A DNA stretch of 64,000 nt from Quercus robur. Its lineage: Eukaryota; Streptophyta; Magnoliopsida; Fagales; Fagaceae. Position numbers and translations under genes: made by a program. Location of the stretch: NCBI RefSeq assembly GCF_932294415.1, contig NC_065538.1, positions 12,654,330 to 12,718,329 of the forward strand, read 5' to 3'. This document shows positions 11,109-22,663 of this stretch, piece after piece (the first letter of the stretch is position 1; each line of letters starts with the position of its first letter). The notes under the pieces were generated by a model that saw nothing but the letters and a program-made list of their open reading frames with translations, did no database searches and was not told the DNA's origin.

Positions 11109-12906
11109 ATAGAACTTGGTGTGTAACAATTTAAATCTTTTTATCTTAACTTTTTTAAATGAAACTCTAATTCTTCAAAGCACACCAGCTTAAGTAGATT
11201 GTTGTGTTGTAGCTGGAATTTTTGTGTTTTGGACCTTAGTTGGCCTATTTGGTTGGCGAACAACTTTGGGGACTATTTAGATTTTGAGAAATTTTTTGGG
11301 ATTTTAGGAGTGAGGAAATTCAAAGAACTGAATTTTTTTAAAATTCCATTAGTATCTAACTTTAAGCTAATTGTTATGCGAATGGAGAAACTAATTGGTT
11401 CTTGATTCTTGAATATCTATCTATAATATTTTGTACATGAACAACAGTTGGGTTTTTAGTTTTAGATATTGGATTATGCTACTTTCTTTCAACTACTTGA
11501 TTTTCTTTTTGGAATTGTCTCCTATTGAAGGTCTAGAATATTGTGTACATGAGTTTTAGACAAAACATAACAATACTCCTATACTTGAGTTTTAAATTTC
11601 ATATTTTTCTATTTCTTTCCTTATTAAACATAATATGATATAGCTGATGTGATGCAATGAAGGTAGGAGCAACTGCTATTTTTGGGGCATAGCAGCTGAT
11701 ACATTATGATAATTTCCCATAGCCATTTAAACTTCATGACTTGGAATGCTAATAACCATATTCTCTGAGGCAAAAACAATTGGTTGAGTTCAATAAGTTT
11801 GCCACTAACTTTGACCACAACATCATGATAATATAAGTGACTCACACACTTACAATTCGTATATGCACTATTTTGATTCTTTGTGGAAATTCAAAACATT
11901 GATAAAATGAATGTAATGGCAAGTGGATGATTTGTATATAGACACGTTGATGAATGTGTGTAGTGGACATGAGTAGAATCAATGGCATGTGTTTGAGAAT
12001 TTGGTCTTTGATGGAAATTAGTATAAGTGAGGGTCTATTAAATTTTTACCTCTTTATCTCCTCATTATTCTCTACTTTACTGTCTTTATCTTCCCACTAC
12101 TCTCTACTTTACTGTCATACTTCCTTCATCATTTTCTCTATATTATATTTTGACTCTTCTTCTCCCCATTTTATTTTGTATAAATTCGATATCATTTCTT
12201 GCATTCAATCCATATTTTCCCCACAAAAAAATTGTAAATACTCTCTTTCTCCCTCTCTTGTGGATTTTTTTCTTTCTTATAATTCTGATTAAGGTTGATG
12301 GTTTTTTATTTTTAAATATATGCTTTGGTATTTTTTTTTTTAATTTCCCATTACAAAGTCTTCTCTCTCCTTTTCAAAGCTTTGGTTGAATTTTTATTTG
12401 GGTTAATACTTAGTTTTTTTAGAAATAGGAATTTGAGTTTATGTCAAAACACATTCTACATGGTTATGAATTTGAATATACTTACCAATTTTGAGTAATA
12501 AATTATATAAAGTATGTCTTTTATTCCTTTTGTTTCATTTTAATTTTTGTTAAGATAACATTGTAATTTTGTGATGAATTTTTATTATTATGATAATCTC
12601 ATTATTCCTTAAGAGATGAAAATTTTGAATAATAAATTTGAAATTTATAAAGTTTAGTTGTATATCAAATATAACATACTATAATAGAAGTTAGAAAAAT
12701 ATAGTTCATCTTAAAAAAATATTAATCAAACATACAAAATATAATAGTATGATATATTTGTACTTTGTAGATATAAAAAGATGAAAAACACTTGTAGAAA
12801 TTTTTTAAAAAATAAATAATATTTGAAGTAATTGTTAATTTTTATATATTACACCCCATTACAAAATATTTATATATTCCCACACATCGCGTGAGTCTAC
12901 GGCTAG
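8428..12906 (+). mobile_element. Non-autonomous Helitron, 4.48 kb
   Basis: The element starts with TC (TCTATATCTTACTAAAAG) and ends with CTAG. About ten bases before the end there is a degenerate hairpin in CCCACACATCGCGTGAG. It sits between host A (8427) and T (12907) with no target duplication. Removing it restores GTGGCTAATTTAAATTT, matching the uninterrupted flanks of copy 2 near 18200 and copy 3 near 63100 apart from one substitution. These are the defining Helitron features. No Rep or helicase frame is present. Inside are three similar pyrimidine-rich blocks (about 8570-8960, 10080-10330, 12050-12370), a coding-like tandem duplication at 9160-9450, a (TTG)n tract near 11068-11107, and a second Helitron-like start at 9875. 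Confidence 0.85.
9160..9450 (+). repeat. 145-bp coding-like tandem duplication inside the Helitron
   Basis: Units at 9160-9304 and 9305-9450. Both translate in the same frame to a similar stretch (GRDGLAVK, LMQP, then AIIEEDVI in each), with differences that mostly keep residue class. This looks like a captured exon fragment that was later duplicated. I do not recognise the source gene, and stop codons bound both units. Confidence 0.5.
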
Positions 12907-13560
12907 TTTAAATTTAAAAACAAAATTTTTGTCGCAAGTGAGATGAAGATATAAAGTATAAACCAAAAAGTCTGCATTTATAGTTGCATAAAGTAGAAAC
13001 TGCTTCAACACTTAAAATCAATTTTGTCATCAATGACCCCATTTTTCTTGCCATCAAAATGATCAAATACCTAGGTAAGAAAGGGCAGCCATTGAAAGAA
13101 TTAACTGAATCACAAATCATATCAGCAACACAACTCATCAGTTTAATCAAGTCAGGAAAATCAAGCATAAAAGTCAAAGCAAAATTACTCTGTCCAGAAA
13201 AAGATTCTCGCCTGCTGGCATTCTAAACAGTGCCAATTGGAATGACAAGCAAACAGAAGGATTATAAAGTTAGAATCTGGTTACTTCTAGGACAGTAGTT
13301 CTAAAACTGCAACAAAACTCATTCATTTGAGCCAACGCAAGATTCATAGGGCACAGATGAGTAATTAATCTTTGGCTGAAAGTAAGGAAAGCAAACAAAT
13401 AAATTTCTTATTCATATATTATAGAATTGCCTCAGAGGGTGTCTTAGTTAATCTCTCACATATGTGAATACTCTCTCTCCTATCCCCAAATAGGCTAATA
13501 ATTACCACAGATCGCATGTAAATACAAAGAAAATCAATCTCAAAAGAGTAATGCAATGCA
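12907..13560. other. Resumed flank, then unassigned DNA
   Basis: 12907-12968 continues the 5' flank of copy 1 beyond the Helitron. It matches copy 2 at about 18200-18260 and copy 3 at about 63105-63165. Beyond 12970 homology is lost. An 80-codon plus-strand frame at 12984-13226 has no recognised features and I do not call it a gene. Confidence 0.55.
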
Positions 13561-14525
13561 TCAGAAATTCTGATCCTTACTAATATGGCTCATTAGATTT
13601 ATTTTCATTTTAGCAAGATTGGTCATGACAAACAATAGGATTACCCTCCTAACAGTGATAAGAAGGATTGTATGCACTCTCAATAAACTAGAGAAGATAG
13701 AGAAGAAAAGAAAACATACATCATCATCATATATATTAATAAGCTCAATGTATGTAAAATGATTTAAAAACCAAAAAATACATGAATAGTGAGATAAACC
13801 TATACTATACATCAAAATCCTCACTACATCCCTCAAAACTACCTAACTCTCCCCCTGTCAACTACTCTCAAAACTACTTCCCCTTTTTGTCACAATGGAC
13901 AAAGGGTTAATCATGGTGAGGTAGTCATCTCATCATCGTTGGAAGAGCTAGAAGCATCATCATTATCATCACCACTAGCTGAAGGAGCATCCAATGACTC
14001 ATGCTCTGGAGAATGTGCAAACCCACCAATTCGAGACTAAGGGCTAGCTATGCATCCAATCCTAGTGTTCATTTGACTCATATTATCAAAAAGAAGGTCA
14101 AGACGATCACCATGAGCAGCCTGAGTATCTCGAATTTCTCCAAGATCATCACGAATGAGCTGGAGCTGATCAAGGATGGTAGCTAAGGTAGACTCAACTC
14201 CAGAAGAGGAAGAAGAAGATGGAGCAGATGAAGAGGGACGGCGAGCATAGGCAGCATCCTCTGTGGCATGAAACTCTGTCTCCTCCCGTTGAGCAGGCGT
14301 AGCATCATCTTGAGATCGCTTGGACTTAGCGACCATCTGTGAAGAACTCCTAGCCATAGATTCCTTTCCAATAGCACCCATAAGAACGAAGTGTGAAGAG
14401 GAAGGAATAGAAACATTTTCACGCTGCTCCTCGCTACTTCCAGTTACCTGTGATAAGTGAATGTATATTTTTGGGACATTAGTTTGCATAGTCAATTCTC
14501 TTTGTTTTGTGGGAACTGGGAACAC
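13561..14525 (-). pseudogene. Retrotransposon-like protein relic (C-terminal part)
   Basis: The minus-strand frame 14525-14037 encodes a serine-rich linker followed by an amphipathic segment (LDQLQLIRDDLGEIRDTQ, then HGDRLDLLFDNMSQMNTR). This is typical of gag-like plant transposon proteins. An acidic Ser/Asp tail follows after a stop, down to about 13920. The following non-coding stretch contains the motif 'acaaaaaggggaag', common after such frames in plant retroelements. A second, more degraded copy is at 21690-22060. The family assignment is tentative. Confidence 0.45.
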
Positions 14526-15110
14526 TATGCAAATCTTATATCTTTCTTTCTTTCTATTTCAAAAAGGTATGTGTTTTCTCAGCCTTAATTAAACCCAACC
14601 TCAGCTGCTTTACTATCTCTAGTTCTTAATTTATTAGTCATATCTAATTTTTTCCATTCCAAAATTTAAAGAAAAAAATATTAAATTTTGTTACATTGTT
14701 GTGCAACTGCAGAGTTTATATGCAATTAAATAGCTGCTGTGATAATCTGTTTCAGGAAGTGCTTGTGTTTAATGTCTGTTGTATGTCATATGTATTAGAT
14801 TGCCCCATTTATTACTCTCTCAAAGTAAAGATCCTTAATTACTACTATTCTTGTAAACTTGATCAACATTTTCCTAACTTTTCTGCCTCTGAAATACCCA
14901 TTTCTTTAACACTATCTTACAATTTTGTTTCACCTTTTAAAACTCTAGCTCCTACACATTTTGCATCCAATTCAAGTATATTTCTCCAATTTCTGCCATC
15001 TTATGTTAATATTTAACATGTTACATGCTCTTATATTCACACTTTTAGTTCCTGCCCCTTCTCCATTTTTTCAGATGAATTTATACGTGTGTAGCTTTAG
15101 ACAAGTGTAA
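14526..15110. other. 3' flank of copy 2, unassigned
   Basis: No gene recognised. A plus-strand frame at 14696-15016 has low-complexity composition and no motif. Continuation of the DUF629/UCH gene beyond its third exon was looked for here and not found. Confidence 0.4.
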
Positions 15111-17780
15111 CTACCATAAAAAAGATACTGTACAATAGCCAGTATAAAAGACCTTTAATTCGTTTGGCTTTCTTTTATCCTTTTTCTTCTTTTTTACCTT
15201 CGATTTTCTCTGTCCTTGTCTTGCATCACCACCTTCTTTGTTAGTGTCCTTCTTGTCATCAGGATCAAGTTCTGATAATGAAGCTTCTCTTGCAGCCTTA
15301 GACTTCTCTTCTGCATCTTCATTGGCCAGTTCTTCCAGGCGAGCCTATAAAAGGGGAATAGTATACCGAAACATCAAATCATAGACGGGTAAGAAGGTAA
15401 CTATATGAAAAACCTTTTAAAAAAAAAAAACAGCACAGAGAAACTAACACAAACCCGCATGAATGACTTCAGCAGGGGCACCATAATCAATCGGTGATCA
15501 TCAGCAGCTATCGTAACAATTTTCTCCCGTGTCTGCTCCATAGCAATAGCAGTCGTCCTGATTATAGCATCAAATTTGTAAAGCTGCAACAACAAACATA
15601 CCAAGATTCAATCATCCTTTGGAATATAGCGGTTCATCAAGCAACGGCTTTAATGTCACACACCATAATACACATAGAGACATTGAGTTTCACATTAAAT
15701 AACTTGGAAAGTTTGACATGTTCATAATTTGGCTATAACATACCTTTATAACTATCTCATAAATCAGCTTCTTGATCCCTAATTTTATTTTATTGTCCTC
15801 ATGATTTCCTCTCAAAACAATCCATATGACAGCCAACTCGAAAATATCACCATTTGTCCTCTCAATCTGTCTTCGCCGCTCTAACAAGAGATACTCATAA
15901 CTCACTGTTTTGTACCCAGAATCTTCTCTTCTCTTATCTTCTTCAACACATATACTGTCCAGATTCTCACATACATTAAGGTCTCTCAAATACTGTACTT
16001 TTATCTCACAAATGTTCTGTATACGTTCCAATTCAGCCTCATAAATCTTGAAAAACTCTTTCCCCTGACTAATACTAGTTTCTCTCAAACTTGTCCACTG
16101 CTTTAATTGCTCCCCAATATTAGTACTTCCCTCTAATAACCAATCTACAAAAGCGTCTTTACATTCATTATCGTTTAATTCGATTTCCTCATCAGCATTA
16201 GAAGTAACAGCTGCTCCATCATTCGTCACAACAAGTTCTCCACGCAACATTCTCTTGTCGAAAACTACACAAGAGAAGTCCTCATTAAAAACAATCTTCT
16301 CAAGATTAGCATCACAAGGCTCACCTCTAACCACATCCTTATCAACAACACTCTTGTAGATCCTCCGTAACCCGCAAGTATTAACGAGTTCATCCAAGAA
16401 CTCGAACACAAAGCTAAGCTCTGAGGTGTCAAGGAGGCACACCGAGAGCAGCGTCTGGTCCATGCGATGTTCCTTAAGCAGCTGTTCCGGAATTTTCTTC
16501 TCCAGCATTTGCATAATCAAGTACATAAACGCCCGAAAATGATTCCAAGCAAAACATCTAATCTTCAAGAACACATGTAACCTTGCTTGAATTTTATCAA
16601 TGACCGCACCACGCCTGCTATTTTTGCAAAAAGGCCAAACTTTCTGGTTCACGAAAAATTTAGACTCGTGTAGGTCCTCATCTCCATGCTTATTTCTTGA
16701 CAAATATTCCATCATTTTCTTCGCGGCAACCACGTCCACGGGTTTCCATACTCTTGATTCAAAGGTCTCGACCAAATCAATTACAATTTCAGGCTGGACC
16801 AATATTCGTAACTCATTGGATAAAGTCCTTAAATGCACACGCTTCATGTGCTCTGCGAACCCTTCCATGTCGAGAATCCTCTCTCCGCAACAACAACACG
16901 TCGAAAACTTCCAATTCTGTGAGACCTTCACGTACTCCACGGCCTGCATCACCTCCTCCGCCACAGCCACAGCCTCCGGTGATTCATTCTTCACAAAATG
17001 CAGTTTCAGGTCTTCGATCCGAATCCTCAACAAATCCTTCTTTAGCTCCGTACTCATCGTGTTGTTCCAATAGGCCTTGACTCGTGTCTCCACCGTGTCT
17101 TTCTTGGGGTTCTTGAGCTTTCTTTCGAAGTTCTTTCTGGCCATAATAGCACTCTTTTCGATCTCGTCCTTTCTGTCTTGCACTTCTTGAATCTCATTCT
17201 TTATATTTTTCATGTACGTAGCGTCTATGATAGACTTGCTAATTAGTTTGAAGGCTCCGAGTATAGTTCTGAGTTCTTGAATTTGAGACTCTCTGGCCCG
17301 CTCTTCACATTTGAAGATGGTACCTTCCATGAGGATGGGGTCTTCGATGGCTAAAGCGGCATCACATGCTTCGATCACGGGTTCAAACCCGGCATTGGCG
17401 TTGTCGTAATCAGCTAAGTCGAAGAGTGCGTTGACATGGTATGACCGGAAGTAGAGGGAGTCGGGGCATAACTCCGCGGCTCGCTTGGACGAGTCGACAG
17501 AAACCTTGACATGTTCGAGCGTTTCGGCGAGGCTGAGGTGAGCGTCGGAAGAGTTGTTTCTGACTGAAAGGACGATTTTCAAGTGGCAGAAGCAGCGGAA
17601 GCCGTGAGCGACGGCGGAGTTTGGGTGGCGGAGAAGGATAGCCTCGGCAAGATTCAAGGCTTCTCTGTGGTTCCCTTTTTGGAATTCATTCGTGGCGTGG
17701 ATTACTTCATCGTCGACGGTATTTGGAGGTTGAGGTTGAGAGGGAGAAGCTTGGGTGGCATTGTGTTTCTTGCTGCTCAT
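15111..17780 (-). CDS. DUF627/DUF629 protein, N-terminal-half paralogue, copy 2
   Basis: Three exons: 17780-15744, 15583-15455 and 15344-15111, all phase 0 and at positions homologous to copy 1, giving 799 residues. The order is as in copy 1: DUF627/TPR-like N-terminus, coiled charged region, a C2H2-like motif at about 294-316 (CCCCGERILDMEGFAEHMKR), then DUF629 with MEQTR and VPLLKSFMR in exon 2. Exon 3 is longer than in copy 1 and reads REASLSELDPDDKKD into a lysine-rich, possibly nuclear-localising tail before TAG at 15111-15113. It still lacks a UCH domain. A further splice after the tail cannot be excluded, but no UCH-like sequence exists down to 14526. Two paralogues with the same intron positions and open frames argue that the family was functional after duplication. 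Confidence 0.82.
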
Positions 17781-18600
17781 TTTTGGAGGGAAATGGAGAA
17801 TGGAGAAACAGTAGTTTGAATGGAAATATTGCTTTTGTGAAAGAAAGCTGAAATTGGTGAACCCAATGTATATATATGAAAGAAAAAACAGAGGCCTGAA
17901 AAGCCCAATTGAAGAAAAAAAAAAAAAAAAAAAAAACTATGTAGGGATTAAGTGATAACCAATCAAAAAAAATATACTTTCATTATTTATTGGGTTTTAA
18001 CTTTTTAACTCTTTATAAGGAGATATTAGGCAAAAACACGATCCCTATATTTTAATTTAATTTTTCATTTTGATCTTCAAGTATTCACAGATTTTATTTT
18101 AGTTTTTATGTACTTAAAACTTGTTGTCATTTTGATCTTTGTCGTCATGTTACATACGAAAAACTTTTATGTGGCTAATGGACTAATAGATTGCACGGCT
18201 AGTATAAATTTAAAAACAAATTTTTTTTCCAAGTGAGACGAAGATGTAAAGTATAAACAAAAATGACAACAAATTTAAAAATATTAAAACTAAAATAAAA
18301 ATTGTGAAAACTTGATGATCAAATTGAGAATAAAGCCAAAACTCTGAAACCATAATGGTGTTTTTAAGAAAATATTATTATTCCTTTTTTCTTTTTAATA
18401 GAAAGGTTATCAATTTAATTGACAGAAGAAGGAATTACATCATAGGAATTATATTATCACCCAGAACAGAAGAGAATTATAAAGATAAATCCTCTAACTG
18501 CACCAAATGAAATATTCATCTTAGTAACACAAAGCTTGCCTCTACTATTTTTGGAAAAAAACATTAATTCCTTTTTATAAGTAATTCTTCATGGTTTCAG
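17781..18600 (-). promoter_or_regulatory. 5' flank and TATA of DUF627/DUF629 copy 2
   Basis: TATATATA at 17869-17876 lies about 90 bp before the ATG. The flank is colinear with 62728-63495 over its whole length and with 8018-8427 plus 12907-12968. An A-tract at about 17912-17936 is specific to this copy. About 340 bp (18260-18600) are shared only with copy 3. Confidence 0.6.
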
Positions 18601-19939
18601 ATTGGAGTGGCAATTCATGTTTGCGTGTCGGGTTTGTATCGTATCAACTCATGAGTATTCAACTATATAGGTCATCACTAACCCGACATGTTTATTAAAC
18701 AGATCAAGATTTCTCAACCCTAACACGACCCATTTATTAAATGGGTTTATGTTTTTAAATATTTTTTTGTGAAATATGGCAATTTGATGGTTACATAAAC
18801 TTGTAACATGCTTATTACATTTGTTCTCTTATATATGTATTTGTATATCTTGATATTGCCAATTTGTTAATTTTGACTAGTTTTATTCATATTATGTTCT
18901 TCAGATGGTATGTTGGTGCTTTTTGTGGAAGACCAAAAAAAAGGATGTCACATGAACTTACGCAATGCCTGGCTAAAGGAAATTCAAGTTTGGTGTTGCG
19001 GTTGGAGGGTTGAAAGCAATTTTCATGTGTTATTGCCCCTTGCGGAGGTGCTTTGCAAGGTGCCGAAAACCCTTTTAGCGAGAAGCATTCCATTTTGACC
19101 ACATTTCTGGAGAAGCAACAAACATTGCTAGTCTTAATGAATTTTCTTGAGACCCCAATTTCAGCTTCATCCTTTTTCATTCAATCTCACACATTTACCT
19201 ATATATAATACCCCGTTCTTTCACCGTCCCTCATTTTTCCTATCCCCAACATCCTTTTTGTGTGTGCACTATTACTGATCCCACCTGTTCATTTCTGGAT
19301 TTCAATGCCATAGAATGGAAAACTCCTTTGCAAGAATATGTCAAACATTCTGAAGATTTGATTTCCTAGCTTGTTAGTGGAATATGTATTATTTCTGAAT
19401 CCAATGTGATACTGGAGTTGATCATAAACATGAGTTGTTATTTTGTTCTGAAGCTAGATCTGGTTCAAGAAGGGAAAAGAGCACCGGTAGCAATAGTATT
19501 GAGCCAAAAAGACAACAATGTTGATACCAGCTAGTGGTGTTGTAAGTTGGGAGTTATCAATTGGTATTGAGAAGGTCAGGCCATTTGGGGTGTGGTTTTG
19601 ACGATGAGAGGTTTGCATGGGTGGTTGGGTTATTCAAGCCTGACCATGATGTTTGCTTTTGTTGGACTTGGGTTTTGCGGATCTTGGCCTTAGCAGCAAG
19701 GGGATTGAGAAGGTTGGTTTGAGGGGCTAATTTAGAAGAAAAGAGATGGGCTTCAATGGTTACCATTGGCGGAAGAACATTCCTAAATGTTGTTTGTTTT
19801 ATAAGTGGTTCACTCTTTAAAACTAACCGAGTCAATTTAGGACAAATAAATTATACAAATTCATGGTCTATTTTTTAGCACATTTGTTTTTCAATTGGAA
19901 ATACTTTTATCCTATTAGACTGAGAGATTACAATAATGC
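18601..19939. other. Unassigned intergenic DNA
   Basis: 18600-18780 holds a 'cgtgtcgggtttgtatcg ... aacccgacatg' phrase of the kind common in dispersed plant repeats. Plus-strand frames at 18910-19098 and minus-strand frames at 18887-19180 and 19557-19835 show no motif. I call no gene. Confidence 0.4.
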
Positions 19940-20082
19940 TAGTATCACACATTTTGCCACAACTATCCTACGTGACAGATTATGATTAGTTGTCTGTCAG
20001 TATCACATAAATTAAACACACCATTGTTTCTCTACCACTCACAACTTGTCACGTAAGATGGTTGTGGCATGTGTGATAATTG
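19940..20082. mobile_element. Hairpin MITE A
   Basis: Terminal inverted repeats of about 35 bp: left 19941-19977 (TATCACACATTTTGCCACAA) pairs with right 20047-20081 (ending TTGTGGCATGTGTGATAATT). A GAGATTA direct repeat lies just outside on both sides. There is no coding capacity. Confidence 0.75.
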
Positions 20083-20286
20083 GAGAGATTATGCTAAATT
20101 GTTAGTAAGTTGAGCTAGAAGGGAATATTATTAGGGATGACAACATGACAAGATAAAATCGGATCATCCACCCCTAAAGAGGAGTGATTTTGTCTCAAAC
20201 ATGTCATGTCTTGCTGGTTGGCCGGCCAACCTTTCTTGTCCTATCCCCACCCTGCAAGACCAACCTCAAGCTCTGGCAAGACATAG

Positions 20287-20319
<33 letters not shown>

Positions 20320-20718
20320 TTTACTGCTCTGCATTTTATTTTATGTCAAAAATTCTCTTGCCAAAACAACAACTTCCATTTCTTCGCTGCCATCACATAT
20401 TCCTCCATGACCATCACCGTGTCAACGACGTTCAATGAGAGGGAGAGGGAGAGTAGGGAGCATCCCTTCTACTCATTTTGGAGGGAAGTATGGATGATAG
20501 AGAAAAATAGTGTTTTTGAATTGAAGAATATTGTTGACTAGTGATTGCCTCTTAACTATGAACATATATAGGTGAACAAATGAAAATGAAGAATGAAGAG
20601 ATCTTAACTACTTATGAGTTACGAGTTTGCCTCTTGACAAAAAAACTAAAAATTAAACTGTGAAAAAACGAATTAATCCAAATTCTTATGTGAGTGAGCT
20701 AATTAGAATTATGCTAGA
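20083..20718. other. Non-coding, with long A-tract
   Basis: A run of about 30 A lies near 20287-20317. The frames crossing it are low complexity. Near 20420-20560 there is a weak echo of the 'ggagggaa ... tggagaatg' phrase seen at the starts of the DUF627 genes. No gene is called. Confidence 0.35.
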
Positions 20719-20873
20719 GACACAACTTTTGGCACAATTTTGTGCTATAACTCGTCACATGGCGAGTTGTGATTGGTAAGGATGTGTCCCCACATGGTCT
20801 ACTGACATACTTTTACCAATCACAACTTGCCATATGGTGAGTTGTGGCACAAAGTTGTGCCAAAAGTTATGTC
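20719..20873. mobile_element. Hairpin MITE B
   Basis: Near-complete inverted repeat with arms of about 61 bp: 20719-20779 (GACACAACTTTTGGCACAAT) pairs with 20813-20873. The spacer is about 33 bp. It is non-coding. Terminal type and composition suggest a Mutator- or hAT-derived MITE, but the superfamily is not fixed. Confidence 0.8.
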
Positions 20874-21059
20874 CCTAATATAATTCAACTAATTAACCCA
20901 GATTCACATTGTTGGAGAGCGGATTTAATTGAACGAATTTTCATGCCCTATGAAGCTAGTCAGATTAAAAGCATCCCTTTTGAGTTCAAATTGAAGGGAA
21001 GATAGCATTTTATTTTTGCAATAAAGAGTGCATACAAATTGTAGCAAATGGAGTTTCAT

Positions 21060-21560
21060 AATGCTAAGCTAGGCTCTTCTTCAACTGCCAATAACGGTAG
21101 CAAATATCTGGGGCATCTAATTTAGTCCCTCAAATGTTCCACATAAAATTCAGTGTTTTACGTGGACAGCTTGCCATCAAATCCTACCTACACGAACAAA
21201 GCATTATTTCCACCTATCAGTGTGGGATGTGTTCAGGGGATCCAGAAATTGAGCATCATTTATGTGAAGCTGCACTTCTGGGAGATTGGCGTGATCATTA
21301 CTTAATGGATTGAGAGATATGCAACTTGGAGAAGATTTATTATTAACTTACATTTAATTAATCTATTAGCTGTATCAGCATTTTTCATATGTTAGATGAC
21401 AACAACAATTACATTAAAATGTATTAAAAAAAAAAAAGAGTAAGTACTAATTGACATAAAATATTTGCAGATGACCCAAACGGAACTGTCAAAAAGTGCA
21501 TTTAAATTTAAAATTAAATGTGCTACATCGAAAAACTATAAAACTAGACTATGTTTTTCT
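21060..21560 (+). mobile_element. LINE relic, uninterrupted paralogue of 2045-4700
   Basis: It matches 2045-2354 joined directly to 4516-4700, including the target sequence GCATTTTTCATATGTTAGAT without an insertion. It therefore serves as the empty site for the LINE at 2370-4500. It holds a degenerate zf-RVT region and no open frame. Confidence 0.75.
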
Positions 21561-21689
21561 AAAGATTTTTTTAGACTTTGTAACTTGTCTTAAAAACTGA
21601 AATACTAAACAAAATACATCTAGGCATCATGTGTGAAAAATAGACAAGTTATTTAAATAAAGAAATGTGTAAAAGATGAGAAAAGAAAT

Positions 21690-21883
21690 AACATGTGAGA
21701 AATAAAGAAGAAAAGAAAACATACATCATCATCAAAATCCTCACTACATCTCTCAAATTACCAAACTCTCCCCCTATCAATTAGGTTTAACTACTCTCAA
21801 AACTACTCCCCATTTTTGTCATGATGGACAAAAGGTGAATCATAATGGAGTAGTCATCTCATCATTGTCGAATGAGCTAAAAG

Positions 21884-21918
<35 letters not shown>

Positions 21919-22060
21919 CCACCAAGTTAAGACTGATGGCAAGCTATGTGTTCAATCCTAGTGTTTATTCGACTCATCTCATCATAAAGAAAGTCAAGAA
22001 AATCACCATGAGCAGCCTGAGTATCTCGAACCTCTAGAAGATCATCACGAAAATCACAAA
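21690..22060 (-). pseudogene. Second degraded copy of the retrotransposon-like relic
   Basis: Homologous to 13695-14160: same 'ctccccct' and 'tttttgtca' landmarks and same amphipathic coding segment. The acidic tail is expanded to an (ATC)n microsatellite at about 21880-21920. Its reading frame is interrupted. Confidence 0.5.
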
Positions 22061-22663
22061 ATCCCCCATAGACTCACACGTGGCAGGCAAACCCACAAAG
22101 GGCAGGGAGAAACCACGAACAGTGGCAGCGTTAGACCTACATAAGGGCAGAAAGAACCCACGCAAGGGTAGAAAAAAACCCACGACGGGTAGAGACTAGT
22201 CCTCGTTACTTCAAAACTATTGATTAATGTCAAGGGTGTTGTGTACATGAATGATTCATTTTTTTTTTCTTTTTCTTTTTTAAGTCACGGGTGGACTTTT
22301 GACAAAAATTATTTCCAAAATTTAAATTAATAAAAAATAAAAAAATTGAAGCCCGAAGAGACAACTCCAGATACATTGACTTGTATCCCCGGACTGGGGA
22401 AAAAAAAAAGGAAAAAAAGAAAAAGAAAAAAGAAAGCTTTAAATTCAAATTGTATCTTGAATAATTGTTCCACAAGATTAGGTATCCGTATTACATCCAG
22501 TTGAAGCCTTTCCCTAATAAATTCTACAATATTATTTCTTTTTTCTTTCAATTTCCTTTCCATGTCGGCCTCCAATCTGATTTTATAATTTTTTCCCAAG
22601 GGCTTCAAAGAATTCAAAAGAGCATTCCGTGAGCTACATCTTCGAACACAATCACTTTTCGAT
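22061..22663 (-). other. Downstream region / probable 3' UTR of BRF1
   Basis: It follows the BRF1 stop codon. A minus-strand frame overlapping the last exon stays open to 22327 in a different frame and has a basic, helical composition (see findings). 22075-22180 holds short 'cccacg' repeats. No polyadenylation site is assigned. Confidence 0.4.

Noticed and set aside
16600-17080. 157- and 127-codon plus-strand frames
   Set aside because: Antisense to DUF627/DUF629 copy 2 exon 1; codon bias of the true gene explains them.
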